Below, piece after piece: positions 34,901 to 54,730 of a DNA stretch of 64,000 bases; position 1 is the stretch's first letter, and every line of letters starts with the position of its first letter. The position numbers and the translations under genes were made by a program. The notes below the pieces were generated by a model. That model was not told where the DNA came from, searched no databases, and saw only the letters and a program-made list of their open reading frames with translations. Source of the stretch: Lingula anatina (Eukaryota; Brachiopoda; Lingulata; Lingulida; Lingulidae); assembly GCF_001039355.2 (NCBI RefSeq), contig NW_019775497.1:7610-71609 (forward strand), read 5' to 3'.

Positions 34901-37900
34901 CCTGACACTAAAATATTTCAAGTCTGAGTTGATCCAATACTCATTTTTAAATATGACTTGCTCTACATAGTCTACGAGGTAAACTAGAAAAGCACTTCAA
35001 GAGCTCCAGACCTCTGCCAAGGCAGCAATTTTCTTATTGATTGATTATTGTTCTGGATCACCACCAAAAACTAATCATCTGTTCCTTGGCCCACTTCTGA
35101 CAGTTCCTGAAAATTTCATCAAATTCGGTCCATAACTTTCTGAGTTACGTTGATGACAAACAAACAAACAGGGATGAAAACATAACCTCCTTGGCGGAGG
35201 TAAAAAAAGCCTGAGTGATGCTTGTTTGAACAATATCATCAAAGACAATGTTTACAATATATCACCTTTCCTGGATGCCTTTTTCTCATATTCCACAGCA
35301 GATGAGAATAAACTGATGCTGTCACCCACATTTCCGCTGCGTAGCGACTGATCTCAGGCACGCTCATTAAGTGAGGCTGTACGGAAACCCAGCTGAAAAA
35401 GAGAAAGCAAAAAAAAATATTAAAAATATTATTTGATAAGGGCACATTATGAGCATTCAGGGATGAAAAGGGACCTTAAAGATGCCAACTCTGACAGTCA
35501 TGGCAGACAAAGGTGATGGTTTTTTGTATAGACACGATGAGTGTGTACATTTAATAAAGCCTGAAAATGCAATAGACTTGTGAAGATTCTTTTGTCTATA
35601 GCTATTTATATTAGTTTGGTCTTACCATCCAATATTTCATCTGCTTTCAGTCAGATTTCATCACTTGTCATACCTGTCACAACCTCATTCCCTGATGAAA
35701 TCTGACTGCAAGCAGATGAAATATTGGATGGTAAGATCAAACTAATATAAATAGCTACTAGTATAGACAAAAGAATCTTCACAAGTCTATTATGTACAAT
35801 AACATAGCTAATGAAACTGTTCTACACTGAAAATGCAAGCACTGAAGACACACATTGGTCTTAAACATGGGAGGGCAAGGGAGCATAAATACAACACCCA
35901 AATATCTGAGTAATTCCACGAGCCTATTGGCAATATACTTTTATAAATCAAAAATTTTTACATTCCCTGGAAACTGAAACACTTTCCCCTTAAAGACACA
36001 CCAATACAGTAGACAAAATTATGATCTGTTAGTTTCTAAATTTTAAGTAACTCATAATAATGGAGACAGAGTGGCATATTTTATTGGATTTCCCAGTTCA
36101 ACTCAAATAATCTTCACCCTGCTTGACGTCCAAAATAGTTCAACATAACCACCAGATGTTAGCACATATGATACTAAAGAGAACAGCAATGATTATGATA
36201 TCTACCACCAGTTGGCAGCACCTTAAGAAGACAGAACTGGTGTCTGACCAATATTGAATTTTACTGTAGTTAACTGTAGTCAACACAAAGCATAAACCTA
36301 GTATAATTTGGTTTCAACAGGCAACATGAATAATATATTGCAAACTGACAACGGGAAAATTAAGAAATTGCACAGGGCAATGGAATGAACTAAAATGTAC
36401 CTACTAGTAACAAATAAAATCCCATAACAATATAAACAATTTGCTAGAAACTGAATTATATACTAATAAACAGAACAGCAAAAGCTAAAAGTTATAATCA
36501 CCTGTCAGTATCTTCTCCTGGGGATGGTGGGGCTGAAAGACAAAAATATAAAAGTAAGCTGAAGGTTTTATAATGGTCAGCCTGCTAGTGATTTCATTTT
36601 GCAAGAGCCTGGTTCTCAAAAATAACTTAGAATCAAAACTGGGTTTTATCTTAATTCACAAAGTTCTCATTTTATTCTAATATGCTACTATAAAATTAAT
36701 TTATTTAATACAGGACTAGGATTTATTCATTCAATTTATATATTTACAAGCCATGCATTTGTGCATAATTTTGTGTTCCACCACAGTTTTGTACTGGAAA
36801 AGTATATCTGCTTTAGCTATTTCAGCAACTGTTAACATAAACATTGTTGCTAAGACTGCTCTGCTTTTCCTCAAAGTGCAAATTTCTTATAGATGCATAC
36901 ATTTTTAACCAAAAGACAGACAGACTCATGTTAATTAAAAAAAAAAAATCTTATCAGTGCTTAAATACTTCACCCTGTCCAAAACAAGCTTGTTTACTTA
37001 TTGCCCCCCCACCCCCCTTTACAACTTACCTTTTATTTCTGGCCATATATGATTTTGCCAAGTATCCAAGAGGAAAAACAACATTGCAGTGATTGCAAGA
37101 AGGCAGAAAGCACGGATGCATGTTGTTGTAGCCAACCTAAAATTGAGCATGAAAAATCATTTTAAAAAAATCATGGTTGATATAAGAATAGATAACCTAG
37201 GAATAGACTGCTAAGATTTGTAGCTATCAATATTTTCAACTCTGAAATATGAAATCTCAATTTTTAAGTCTTTTAGGGTATAAGCAAACCAAGTCGAATG
37301 GGTGAAATTTTGACAATTTTACACACAGACATGATCATAATGATAAGCCAAATGGTTATCCCAAACACATGTTTTGAAAACAAAAGTGCTATTGTTTACT
37401 GGAAGTCAGCTGTACTTATGGTATGGGGCTAGCTATCCAGCTGAGCCCTTATCTTAAAACTTTATGAGAAGCAGGCCTGAGGGTTATCCCTTTAAGGAAT
37501 GGGGCATGCAGTGCAACATTGTGCTTACGGTGTTAAGCTTCAGAAATTAATACAATGTTGTTAAGTGGGTGTTAAAAAAACAATCCTATACTAGTAGTTA
37601 AAGATTAATATTTTAGGAAATGCTAATGTGTGGGTGGGTATGTGGGTCAAGGGGTGCTTCTTGAACATTATTTTCTTTTCCCCTGCATCTGTTTCTGTAT
37701 GCTCTATGTGAAATGCTGACATAAATTTATCATTACATGACATTATCCAGATTGTCATCTCAGCAATGATGCAAATACATTGACGTTTGATTGCATAATC
37801 TTAACACGTCAAACAGAGGGCCTTAACTCTGCACACACACACACTCCAATATACGTTATACATATAAGACTTGAATGCATTGCATTTAACAGGGTGTTCC

Positions 37901-38172
37901 AGCCGGAAGAAGCACCGATCAAAATATTTTCTGCCGACTACTTACCAAAATACAACGTTTACTCCCAATAACATGACAGCCGATTGACCTGGTTTCTCCC
38001 AGACTAAAATGCTCTGTGCGTGCATAACATGAGGCTCTATTGAATTCAACAAGTCCCTTAGTTTTTGCTCTTTGTAACTGACTCGTCGCTGGATCTCCTC
38101 TGCTTGCAGATCGCCCATAAGGGGACGGAGAAATGCACCAAGAAATCCATCAGCTGTGTCCGCAGCCATCAT
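31965..38172 (-). CDS. RETREG: Reticulophagy regulator (RETREG/FAM134 family)
   Basis: Eight exons on the minus strand: 38172-37946, 37136-37030, 36532-36502, 35392-35266, 34201-34117, 33686-33558, 33191-32982, 32656-31965 (1608 nt, 535 residues), every junction in phase with GT-AG ends. Family members are ER-phagy receptors that bend ER membrane through a reticulon-homology domain and bind LC3/GABARAP on the autophagosome. Seen here: SILVWEKPGQSAVMLLGVNV and exon 2 form the first hydrophobic hairpin (about 58-100, ending LLDTWQNHIWPEI), SVPEISRYAAEMWV lies in the linker, exons 5-6 form the second hairpin (about 165-208, HYIPGIMISY...LLWPCVVYHNLL), then comes a long acidic, Ser-rich tail. Near the C terminus GDFEILDEMDLD supplies the LC3-interacting motif F518-E-I-L. 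Invertebrates usually have a single RETREG, so the vertebrate paralogue number is not assigned. Confidence 0.93.
34283..34485. mobile_element. GTTCACATG foldback element in RETREG intron 4
   Basis: Long imperfect palindrome: GGGACCGTTCACATGGAAAG at the left is mirrored by CTTTCCATGTGAACGGTCC at the right, and GCGGTATCTTGTGATCAC by GTGATCACAAGATACCGC. The centre carries AGTAACTGGCTCGCGCTGCC. A second member lies in intron 1 of the neighbouring gamma-tubulin gene. Confidence 0.85.
35567..35795. mobile_element. Foldback element in RETREG intron 3
   Basis: Near-perfect inverted arms: AATAGACTTGTGAAGATTCT ... CATCCAATATTTCATCTGCT is complemented by AGCAGATGAAATATTGGATG ... AGAATCTTCACAAGTCTATT. 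About 229 bp with a short central loop. Distinct in sequence from the GTTCACATG family. Confidence 0.88.
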
Positions 38173-38518
38173 TTACAATGTTTTGATGTGACGTCATCGA
38201 GTAGAGATATTTCCCACAATGCATTTCGACACCAGATTATTTTTCTAATGATTTTAATATTGAAGGCGATAATTAGATAACATTTAGCTCAGAAATCAAT
38301 ATAAACAACCAGTAATCTTGTTTTATGTATCTTTTTAATGATTTTTGAATAGTTTAACTACCTCGTTCCTTCGGGTATCTTCGTAGTGACCTACATTTTA
38401 CCGCCATTTTCGACGGCGATATTTGGCAGGTTTCCTACAGTTAAAATATCCCAGTGTGATTATCGGAAAAGTTGACGGTCAATTTAGGTTTCACGCGCAT
38501 TGCGTCAAGTCTGCCAAA
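38173..38518. promoter_or_regulatory. Bidirectional promoter, RETREG / gamma-tubulin
   Basis: Only 346 bp separates the two divergent start codons, so both 5' UTRs and promoters must share it. A perfect CRE-type palindrome TGACGTCA lies at 38189-38196, 17 bp from the RETREG ATG. A YY1-like CCGCCATTTT at 38401-38410 and a second GCG-rich patch (GACGGCG) lie nearer gamma-tubulin. No TATA box is evident, as is usual for housekeeping divergent promoters. Confidence 0.75.
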
Positions 38519-44688
<6,170 letters not shown>

Positions 44689-45892
44689 CTGAGAAGTCGG
44701 GACGATTTTGAAGATTTCAGTGACGTCTTTATAATACACCACACATGAAAACATTAAACAGATCATTATGAACTGACTAGAGCACAGCTGAGCTTTGCTG
44801 GTAACAAGAACTGCAAAGGGAGTTTTTATCATCGCTTGCTTGGATGGTATCAGCAGAAATGGCCTGTTATTCTTGACAAAGCCATTTAATGCTTGACTTC
44901 CATTGATGGTGTCATTTTCAATTTGGAAATGCACCAAGAATAACATGGAGTTTGCGTTGACATGTTTGTGTATCTTTTGTGAAAATCATCCAGTTTGCTG
45001 GGACAAGCGGTTCTTCCCACTCCTCTCTGAGATGACCCCGTTTGTAAATCTTCGTGACAGCTTTTTTACGTGACTGGTTTAAAGAATTAAAGAGCATTAT
45101 GAGAAAATGTTGGGAAGGAATGCTGTAGAGAACTGTTAATTATCTTGAACATATTGCTGTTGAAAAGAACTGAAAGCCATTTTGAACAATTCTAAGAACT
45201 TTTGACACGGCTGGACCTCGTGTTGAGTTGACATGGCTGGTGGCTCTGTTTGCACGCCTCAGATGTCCTGGGGTTTTAAACCGTCCTCGCAAAGAATCTT
45301 GGTTTCAGAACCTTATGGTTCGTAGGCACTTAAGTGACCAGATCCTTGAAGGCAATTGTCTTACGCTGTGAATACAGAAAAAAAGTGTCTGTGGTGAATA
45401 GCCAATTAAAAGTTAACTGTTATGGTAAGGAAGTATCTGTCCTTAGATCTTAAATTATTTATTATGTTCACATATATAACATTTGGCCAAGTGCCAGATA
45501 TACGAATAGCTTAAAAATGAAAAATGAAATTTTGTTTTTGCAAAACCCCACCTCTTGTTTTATTTATTTACATGAAATTATTGCTAAACCTTGAAATTTT
45601 GAAGTGGAAATCGGTCTCAAGCTTAATAGGCCTTTGGAGAAACTTATGACTTTGAGCAGATAAGACAGCTGATGAATTTTTAGCTGTCAGCCGAATTGTT
45701 TGTGATTTGACATGTAATGTCAGTTCACCTGTTGATTAAAGTATTTAAGTTGGCAGTTTTTCTATATCTCGTATGCATATAATCAGCTGAATAATCATTA
45801 CTATTATTTTTATTATTTTGAGAATATTTAAAGTCCTAAGCAGAAAAAAAAAACTGAAAATGTATCTTAAAAATTTATTTTTGAAAGTGGTC

Positions 45893-45898
45893 AATAAA
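45893..45898 (+). terminator. Polyadenylation signal of gamma-tubulin
   Basis: AATAAA in GGTCAATAAAGTTTT, about 1.2 kb beyond the proposed terminal stop. The intervening sequence is free of foldback elements, in line with a 3' UTR. Confidence 0.5.
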
Positions 45899-46597
45899 GT
45901 TTTAACATAACACCTAAAGATGTTTCTCCATGCAAGGGTTCCTATCTGTCAAAAGGTGAAAATATTGAGTATAAACTTGAATCTGTCTTCTTGGTTAACT
46001 TTTGCTTAAAGATGAGTTTGACTGCAAAATTAATTAGTGCTTGCTAAATTGATTAATATCTTGCAAAGTTCAACTTACCGTTTGTTAACAAATCTACATT
46101 GAAAAAAGGTCCAAAATGTGAAAATTTGATATAAAGAAGTGAATAAATCAATTTTCTTTAACAAGACTTGTATTTGCCCAGTTTATTATGTCTTGTCTAT
46201 TTAAGTTGTAAAATAAACTCAATGCAGGATTGTAATGTTGAAAGATGTGAGAAGAGAACTTTGTCAATCTGAATTTGAAAGTTGTAATAGATTTAGTGTT
46301 TGATAAATAATAATAATAATAAACTAATGATAAACAACAATGAGTTTAACCACTATAAAATTTAATGAAAAGATTATGTACTATCATTACTATGTATGAA
46401 TTAATGAATTGTTATTTTAATATAAAATATTAAAATACAGTAGACGTGTCAATTTTTCCAATCTGACTTTGAGCTATTTCTTTACCCGTAAGTAACAAGG
46501 CTAGTCTATATTTTATCTCAAAATAAATATTTTTAAAATCGGTAGTTCTAGGTATTACATTAAATTATAACAATAAACATAAAGATAATTATAATTC

Positions 46598-46627
46598 TTA
46601 TTTTTTTTTTTTGGGGGGGGGGGGGGG
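46598..46627 (+). repeat. Poly-T/poly-G composite
   Basis: T12 followed by G14. Confidence 0.9.
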
Positions 46628-46679
46628 ATTGAATTTTCGGAGAGTCCATAAGGGAAAAACCTAAAAGTAAAATTGTGTT

Positions 46680-46832
46680 AGTTGCACCGCCTCAACTAAT
46701 TGCGGTAGTTGCGCCAACGATGACCTTGACTTCCGTTTACAAACGTGTATTTCAGTAAACAAGGAAGACGGACAGGTATAGTGGCATTTGAAGCTCACGC
46801 AATACCTCTCCGATCAACTGACTTTGCCACCG
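46680..46832 (+). other. Possible 5' non-coding exon / promoter of the His-rich gene
   Basis: A short patch richer in CG than its surroundings (GCGGTAGTTGCGCCAACG) that runs to a good splice donor, GCCACCG|GTAGGT, at 46832. The coding exon at 59265 starts just after an acceptor, so an upstream exon must exist. This is the best candidate I see, but it is unproven. Confidence 0.3.
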
Positions 46833-47315
46833 GTAGGTCATTCTATTATTAGTTGAATATTAATATGCAATATCTAGACAACACAACTTTTTCTTTTTGT
46901 CAGCGTTTGTGTTTAAGGGGAGCTTTGGCTGAAAAGATAGATTTATATCAAGTGCGCACGAAGCAAAATAAACAACTCGCAATTGATGTCTTTGTAATAT
47001 TGTTTTGGTTAAGGGGTTATTTGGAGGCACTGCAGTGTTTTGGTACAATGAATGGTTAAGGCCGTTGTAAATAATTTTCGTCCCTGTTATGTAAGACAAA
47101 TTATGGTAAACGGCCGGAGATTGACATCGATAAACCAATGACTTTTAAGTTTAAAAATGTGTTCCTGACTTAATTAATGTCACTGCATGCACAACACATT
47201 CTGACGACATTTAGTTGAAGATAAACAGCTTCATTGTGGATATTGAAAAGGAGAGTTGAAGGGAAATGTCATTGCATCATCACCTTTGATACACTTACTG
47301 TACGTATCTCTATAT

Positions 47316-47368
47316 CTTTTATTTATTTATTTATTTATTTATTTTTTTTTTTTTGGGGGGGGGGGGGG
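47316..47368 (+). repeat. Composite (ATTT)n-T-G tract
   Basis: Six ATTT repeats, then T12 and G12. The same order as the minus-strand tracts at 18855-18914 and 43750-43800. Confidence 0.9.
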
Positions 47369-47407
47369 TGAAGGTTGCTGCTTGTCACAGTATAAAATAG
47401 AGCATAC

Positions 47408-47585
47408 ATATATCAGGGGCGGACCCATAGATATTTTCTGACAGTCTTCCGAATTATCTTTGTTGATCCATCCTCCATTTTTGACCATCTTCCGACAGAA
47501 AAAATAGATACCCCTCAGTGCAGACTTGAAAATCTGACCGTCTACGTGAAGACCCAGAAGACAACCTCAGTCCGCACCCGTACAT
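47408..47585 (+). mobile_element. Short dispersed element (GGGGCGGATCC-type), copy 1
   Basis: Starts GGGGCGGACCCATAGATATT and ends CAGTCCGCACCC, giving short inverted ends. The interior TTTTCTGACAGTCTTCC...AATCTGACCGTCTTCC-like segments repeat internally. Highly similar to 55145-55310. Confidence 0.8.
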
Positions 47586-49123
47586 GTAGTTAAAAAGATC
47601 TGACCTTTGAAATCATAAGATATTATACTTGTTATTGTTATAAAACAGTTAGAATTAAGTTGTTTTGATGAAAACCTCATAATTAACACATTGGACTCCA
47701 GTGCAATGTGAAAGCAGGTGTTTCCACAAAATCCTTTCCGTTCCCAGTATCCAATTTACAGACATGGCCTGGGCTTTTTTCGCAGAATCAAGATCAAATT
47801 CCATGACTTTAAATTCAATTCTGATGGTGTTTTAGCTGTCCTCAACCTTTGGTGTACAGTTAATGTTTACATGTACATGGTCAGTACTTGAATGAATTAT
47901 GTTTATTGATTAAAAAAAGAGAATATTACAGTGTAATGTTTCCCAGTGTTAATCCAGGTAATATTTGCTTAGCACATTTTGTAAATACTGGAGATTTACC
48001 TGTAGATACATATAATTCACATACTGTAGAAGGCAAAATTCGTGTAGGGACTGACTCGAAATTCTGTACAATATTGCATTGTCTGACTTTCACAATTAGT
48101 CAATCTACGACTGAAAATGTTAGTTCATGATCAAAGGTTTGTACACAAATTGCTGAATATACTAGTATTTGCCTTTCCTTCCTGAAAAAAAGATTAAAAT
48201 ACGCAAAGTGGGAATTCCCTGCGCTCCCTAAAGTAGTAAGGCTATTTATGTTTAGAGAGAGAGTCTGGAGAATTTTTTTCTGAAACCAGGTGCACTTTGC
48301 TTTCCACTTGCTTATCACTTATGGCTGTAAGTTCAAAGCAAATTATACTGCAGAATCAGTAAGAAGGAAGTTTATTTAACTGCTTGGTGTGTAAGGTATC
48401 TCTTTCCACATCTGGCAATTTTTTAAGAGAACAAGGAAGTTTTCATTTTTTTAGCTGTTTGAAGTTTCTTATATTTTCTATGCTTTTTTCTGTTTTTTTT
48501 TAAACCCACTAAGTCTTTCCCCATGTGTAGTATAATGGTAGACTACGATACGCTACAGTAAGGTACAGGACGGTATAGAACTATAGTTATAGTATTCTTA
48601 GGTAGACTATCAATTAAGGTCTGTCAACTGGTTCATCCAACAACATAATTCAATATATATATATATATGATGTAATATATGTATGGATTAATCTGATGTT
48701 AATAAACTGTAATTCACAGTCTAATAACATGTTTTTATTTGTTAGAAGAGAATGTGAAGTATGAAAATGTACTAGTATGTATTTTTTATTTCATGGTACT
48801 TAAGTGATCGGGTTCGTAATTTGGAAATGTAAACTTATAGTTTAAACGAAAATATAGTAGCTAAAGGACAAGTGACTTATACTCATTGGCACTGGTACAA
48901 TGTAAATTAAATTTGTTCTAGTTGCGTGAAGGTTCGAGTTAAACAATATACATATTGATTACAGATATAGTGTAGTGCCAAATGGAAAAAAATCATCCCC
49001 CAAAAGATTTTCTTCTAGATAAGTGATAATTTGACTCAGTCGATGTAGGGCCATCTATACTCAGGAAACGGTTACTAGTTACTGTTTTATGTCAAAGTTC
49101 TTCTCATTATAATATGGTTTACA

Positions 49124-49124
<1 letters not shown>

Positions 49125-49161
<37 letters not shown>
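49125..49161. repeat. (GT)n microsatellite
   Basis: About 18 GT dinucleotides. Confidence 0.95.
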
Positions 49162-49163
<2 letters not shown>

Positions 49164-49489
49164 ATGCGTGTGTCCGGTTCATCATGCACCTGTTAAGATA
49201 AAAATGCAATATATAACGGTATCTGTATATATTTGCAGTCATCCAGTACAGACAGACTCACACCCAAGTATTGATTACTGCTAGGAAAAAAGTGATTATG
49301 ATAAAAAATAATAACTGCTCTATTTGACTTGGGGAAAAGGAACTGTTTGGCCAAAAAATTGATTTTCCCTGGGTATATGATGATTTCCCATACCTGTTGT
49401 TGGTAAATTCATTCCCACATTCAAATGAAAGTTAAGTTTTTTTTTTCTAAAAAGTTTGAGTTTTTTGTAGTAAGAGATAATTACAGAGA

Positions 49490-49680
49490 TATAGCCATAT
49501 GTGAAGGTCCATGTGGCTTATGATTGCAAGTACAGATATGCCAGAATAATTGCGATAACTGCTGTTTTGGTGGAAATAGAATTTATAAATTATATGTGTA
49601 TTACTATGAGTTGTTTACAATGTATTTGCGAAGTATAAATCTCATACGAAGAGTTGTTATCCGTTCAAGTTAAAGCCAAA
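49490..49680 (+). repeat. Dispersed repeat, copy 1
   Basis: Shares GCGATAACTGCTGTTTTGGT, a GAGTTGTTTA block and GAGTTGTTATCC(G)TT with 55790-55950 in the same orientation. Confidence 0.7.
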
Positions 49681-50825
49681 TGGTTATAATTCGAGTGATA
49701 AGATTTATAACTACTAGTATTGTAACAGTACTAGTAATGTCCCAGTTGTCAGGGGTCTACTGTTTTATACGCCAAATTTACTTGGATTTTGTTTAAACTT
49801 TATAACAAATATATCATGGCCTAGTTAAAACCCAGGACAGCCCACGGCTGGGAAGACCCTGTAGCGGAGGTGATGTGGTTGACCTTAATCCCTGCGCACA
49901 TCTGATACCCCCATGACTGATAGAGTTTGTGCTTTGTCAATATCATGTTCACCCCTAGTCAAAGACTTGCACATATATTTTACAATCAGGTCAGATAATG
50001 GCCCGATATGTAGAAGATGTTATATCTAGAAGATATATATCGTTTGCCAACTGATAGATGTACTAGTATGGGTGATTTGTATTTAAGGTGAAGATTTGTT
50101 GTAGGATTTATCAATTTTGTGAGGTTTAACATTTTGTGTTATGATGAACATAAAGCAGCTTATGAAGTAAGCCACCTCTCTATTATTTATATATAAATGC
50201 TCTTTAATGGTACCTGAGATTTGTCTTCTGAAACATTTAAATGCATTATTATGATACAAGGAACCCAGTGGAAAAAGTACAGTATTTGTGTACTGTAACC
50301 TTCATTCATGAGTGATGGTTTTCAGGATTATGCCTGATTTCAGGATTTTCAGTCTCTCTTTTGATCACTTTTTTCACAGGGTCTAAATGTGATGAGAAAT
50401 TGCAAGCTACGTTTTAAGGATATTCATTTTTAGAACTCTCATGCATATGCATCATTAAGGAGAAACTTTATGCTTTGCGGAAATCCCTGCATTTTTTATT
50501 GGCCTGGTTATCACTGTATTATGTCGTGATTTATGATTGCATTGGGCAATTCACTGTCTCTCATTTCATTAAGACACAGATGGAAATAGCAATTCAGAAA
50601 TGTTTGCAGTTTCAAAGCGTCCGCAGGGATAGAATTGTTACCCAAATAAGAAACGCATTACGAAGATTTATAGCACTGAATACCACTGAGCAGAGAGAAT
50701 GTTTCAGCCATCTTCTCTTACTGAGATTTTTAAAGCCAGTTATGAAAATGCACATGCTTACAAGTTGTCAATATTGGAAATATTTTTATATCAATATGTA
50801 CACTGTACAGCCACATACTAGTATT

Positions 50826-51046
50826 ACACCCCATTTCCATAGATTAGATCGACCTACTTTAGATCGACCTAACTCCCTGGGGGTTCACGCTAAATAGCTG
50901 TCAGCCGGGCGGACACGAAAGTTAATTACCCCCTTACAGCTTGTAGTAGGCGGGACGGACATTTAAGTCGGATTATCTGAAAGTAATCTAGTGAGACTCC
51001 CCGCGGGGATAGATCGATCTAAAATCTATGGGAATAGAGCCTTAGT
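50826..51046. mobile_element. GATCGATCT-family foldback element
   Basis: Starts ACCCCATTTCCATAGATTAG and ends GATAGATCGATCTAAAATCT, followed by GGGAATAGAGCC. Almost identical to 7961-8180, about 43 kb away. Confidence 0.85.
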
Positions 51047-52319
51047 ACGTTGATCAAGCTATTGCATGCCTCCTGAGTGATATTTTATTAGTCGTAGCCT
51101 TCAGGTTATAAACGTACAGAAATGCTTTTTTCTCATTAAGTAATGTTGAAAACAGTGTATGAAGTTGATATATATTATTAAAGGTAAGCTGTGACTACAG
51201 TATACAATTTCTTTGTATTATGTGTCGGGGGTTATTTTATTAGTTGGTTTGTGGAAAGGTTTTGTTGGTATTATTATAATACAGATCATTGCTTTAAAAT
51301 TATCAATATCAAACAAATAGATATGGTAATAGATAACTTGGAATTTTCAAACACTTCTTTTTTTCTAATATTTGTAAACATTTTTGAGGTTTACCCTTCT
51401 TATCCACTTACATTAGTTTATATTTGACATGAATCCAAAACTCTTCAAATCTTGAAATATGCAATATAAAGTATTATTAACAAAACATTTTTTCTTTCTT
51501 TCTTTCTTTCTGTCTTTCTTTTTTTTTTTAGGGGGGGTGGTGGGGGAATGGACATATGATCAATTCATTCTGTTCAAATTTATTGAGTAATCACCATAAC
51601 ATACCACCAAACTATCCAGCCTATCACTTAGTATCAGAAGAATTTAATCTTCCAGTTACCCTACCCTGTTTTATCAGTTAAACCAAGTTGTTATCAGTCA
51701 GACCAGGCCTGTTGGAAATTGTTTATCAGTTACCTCAGCCCTGTGATATCTATTACATAGACTTGCAGGCAGTTTTGTTGGCTGGTCTGTCCAACTTGTG
51801 TTTTCAAATGATAGTGCAGATGCACCGTTTTCTACTGCATCTGGAATTTGTTTTTTTGCTCTCTTTGTTACTAGTAGTTTATTAGGCATTATACATGGTA
51901 TGTATGTCTAACTCAGAAAAATGGATGGATTTTAATTTTCCACTTGTGTTTGCAAATGATGGTGCATGCAATTGCACCTTTTTCTAATGCGTCTGGTATT
52001 TTACTTTTTGTGTTTTGTTAGTTTGTAACTTTTTATACATGATCTAACTTAAAATGTAATGGATGGATTTTGATAAATTTCCAGGTTAGGGCAGAAGTAG
52101 GCTTGAAGCTTGATTTGATGAGATTTTGGCGGTGATCCATTTGTTAATTAGCCATTTACTTAATTGGTTGATTAACTAATTTAATAAGTAATAAGTAATA
52201 GTGAGATAAGCCATACAGTATATGATAACAAGGACAGCTGTCTTGATGGAGGTATGAACTCTCAGTAGTTTAATCTATCATTTTAATTTTATTTATTTTT
52301 TCTTAAGAATCAGATTATA

Positions 52320-52770
52320 TGTACACAAAGGAAGATTTTTGCCCCAAAATTCATATTTAACGAAGCATCCCCAGGTAAATGGCATTTTCCCCCCAATTTA
52401 CCAACTTTTCATCTTCTTTTCCTGGCACCTGCCATGTAACTCTGTAACAATTTTGGAAAAAAAGTCATAGATCAAAACCTGTGCTTATTAGTGGAGATTC
52501 TCAATATATGCCAAACTTGCTATTGACTCAACTTCTAGATATCGCGCCAGACTTTTGCTTCGAGACTCGTGCTCTTTTTTTAAACTGTGTCTAGATTGCT
52601 TACTACCCAGGTTGGATAGGGAACAATGAATATGATTCTTATTAACACCATTTATCTGTCATTTTATATTTTAAAAGTCTTAATTGTCCTCCGACAAGTT
52701 CAACAAGAAGCAATCCATGCTCATAAGGTGCATTTCAAATCCTACATTGTGTGCCTTGAAGAATGTGGGC
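52320..52770 (+). repeat. Dispersed repeat, partner of 44050-44385
   Basis: The same ordered blocks as the copy in gamma-tubulin intron 11, with an extra central stretch (about 52490-52630). Confidence 0.65.
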
Positions 52771-54611
52771 ATTGTAAAGAGTTAGGAAACAAAAAAGAGT
52801 AGACATTTAAAGTAGTCTAGGTGAGTTCTAATGGGTGGCAGTGATGCATGACCCATTAATTGCTAGGGAGTTAATTTCCTGTCCCAGATTATGCAATTTC
52901 ACATTACTGGTAGTTAATGGAACTTTGTATACCTCATTGTGTGGGCGGAGAAGATGGAATTACTAGTTATGGTGTTGGAGGGAGGAGGAGACATTGGGGG
53001 AGGGGGCAATTTATTTTTATAGGCAATTTTTGTAGTGAATTTAGCATTAAAATGTTGATCACCATATTATAATATACTGTTACAGTGTACGCAGTCACCA
53101 ATATTATGGAAAGTCACGAAACTACCTGTACTAAGGCTATATATAAAGGTATATATTTTACTTCCAGCAACCCAGATCAAAATGAATTTTTAAAAAATTC
53201 TGAATTTAAGAATTATTATTAGCAAAAGGTACAAGATTAACATACAGTAGATAATGTTCGTTGCTTTGTCTCATTATTTATAAGGCAGTCAGCAAAACTT
53301 TCCCCAGAGAGACGCCTCAAAATAATGCCCCTTCAGTATATATTCAAAGACCGCTGTGGATGGCGTATGAAATATTTTGGGGAATGGCAGTATATTTGTA
53401 GTTAGACTCCTTGTAAATCATTGACAAAATGTAGGTGAATATTTTGGATTCCCTGTATCCCAAATGTTGGGGAAACCCCTGGCAGTCAGCCAAACCTCTC
53501 AGAGACCTGTATCTCCTCAAGTATTGGTAATTATTTGTCAATGGGGCTTTCAAGTGCATGTTAAGGACTTAATACCTATTTAAAGGTATCCTATCTGGGC
53601 AAGTCTAATCTTTGGCTGAATCTCCTTCTAGAAAAAAGCAATCTTCTCCTATGTCAATATTAGCTGTAGCTGTTGATTGAAGAAAAATTACTTTATTCTT
53701 TTAAGCTTAAAATTGAGCGATCTGTTTCTTCCTTCACTTGCCTTGGCTGAATGGGTTTGATCTTTCATAACAGTACATTGAAAAATAGTAATTTAGTTTG
53801 AAATAACTGGACAGACATTTAGACCAACCTGTTTCAGCATTTTTCAGAAGGAAATGTTGACAACATGTACTTTGATTTAAGGGGTTTCAATTTAGTTTTA
53901 ATGTTCTGAATTAGAAAAGATAAGTCTGTTGAAGTTGCTTAGCAGCCTACTAGTACTAGTATATAGAAAAAATCCCTGGGGACATTTTCAGAAACGGAAA
54001 ATATGATTTTATATATGTGCATTGTCTGAGTGAGGGATTGATTGAATGAAAGAGTGAATGAATGAGTAGATGAATGATTGCAGTGAGGTTAAGTAATGAC
54101 ATATTGGTCATTAAGCGGAAAATCTTGAAAGTTTTATCAAGGACCATTTCATGGAGTATATATGTATGTTGCTAATGGTTTGTCCCTTTTGCCTTAAACA
54201 TATAGATACTGAACACTGCACTAATTTATCAAAATTTTCAATCACCTGATTTATATTGATATTGAATTAGATTCTAACAATTCTTAGTATTTATTAGAAA
54301 AAGAAACATACTTTGTAACATAAATCCAACCTTCCAACACTTACAAAATAATCAACATTTTCAAGGACAGTAAATATTGGAAATCCATGGGGGAAATTAT
54401 TAATTACTTCACGCTGTTCAAATTAAATCAATGAAAACTGTAACTAATTTCTGCTGTAGAATGTTTGGCCTATTGTGGGAATAGTGGAATTAATGTGACT
54501 TAATTATGGAACATTATCAGTAGCAAATGTGTTCCTGGGGTAATTCAAATATACATTGTACACATCCTTTTTTCACTGAATAATTCAGCAGGGCTGCCTG
54601 TGTCTTTGGCT

Positions 54612-54730
54612 GCAGTGAGAACAGCGGACTAACTAGTAGACACTAAAAATATTCCCCATGGGGAAGTGTTTTAGTGGGTCAGCCATATTTGACCATCGGA
54701 CCAGCTAGTCCACTGTTCTGATTGTGGCCT
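54612..54730. mobile_element. Small foldback element (GCGGACTA termini)
   Basis: GAACAGCGGACTAACTAGTAG at the left is mirrored by CTAGTCCACTGTTCTGAT at the right, with ATTCCCCATGGGGAAGTGTT at the centre. About 118 bp; the outer arms resemble those of 55095-55652. Confidence 0.7.

Noticed and set aside
50475-50897. 140-codon + strand open frame, the longest outside the recognised genes
   Set aside because: It has a non-ATG start, AT-rich random-like composition and no recognisable domain, and its end runs into a GATCGATCT foldback element.
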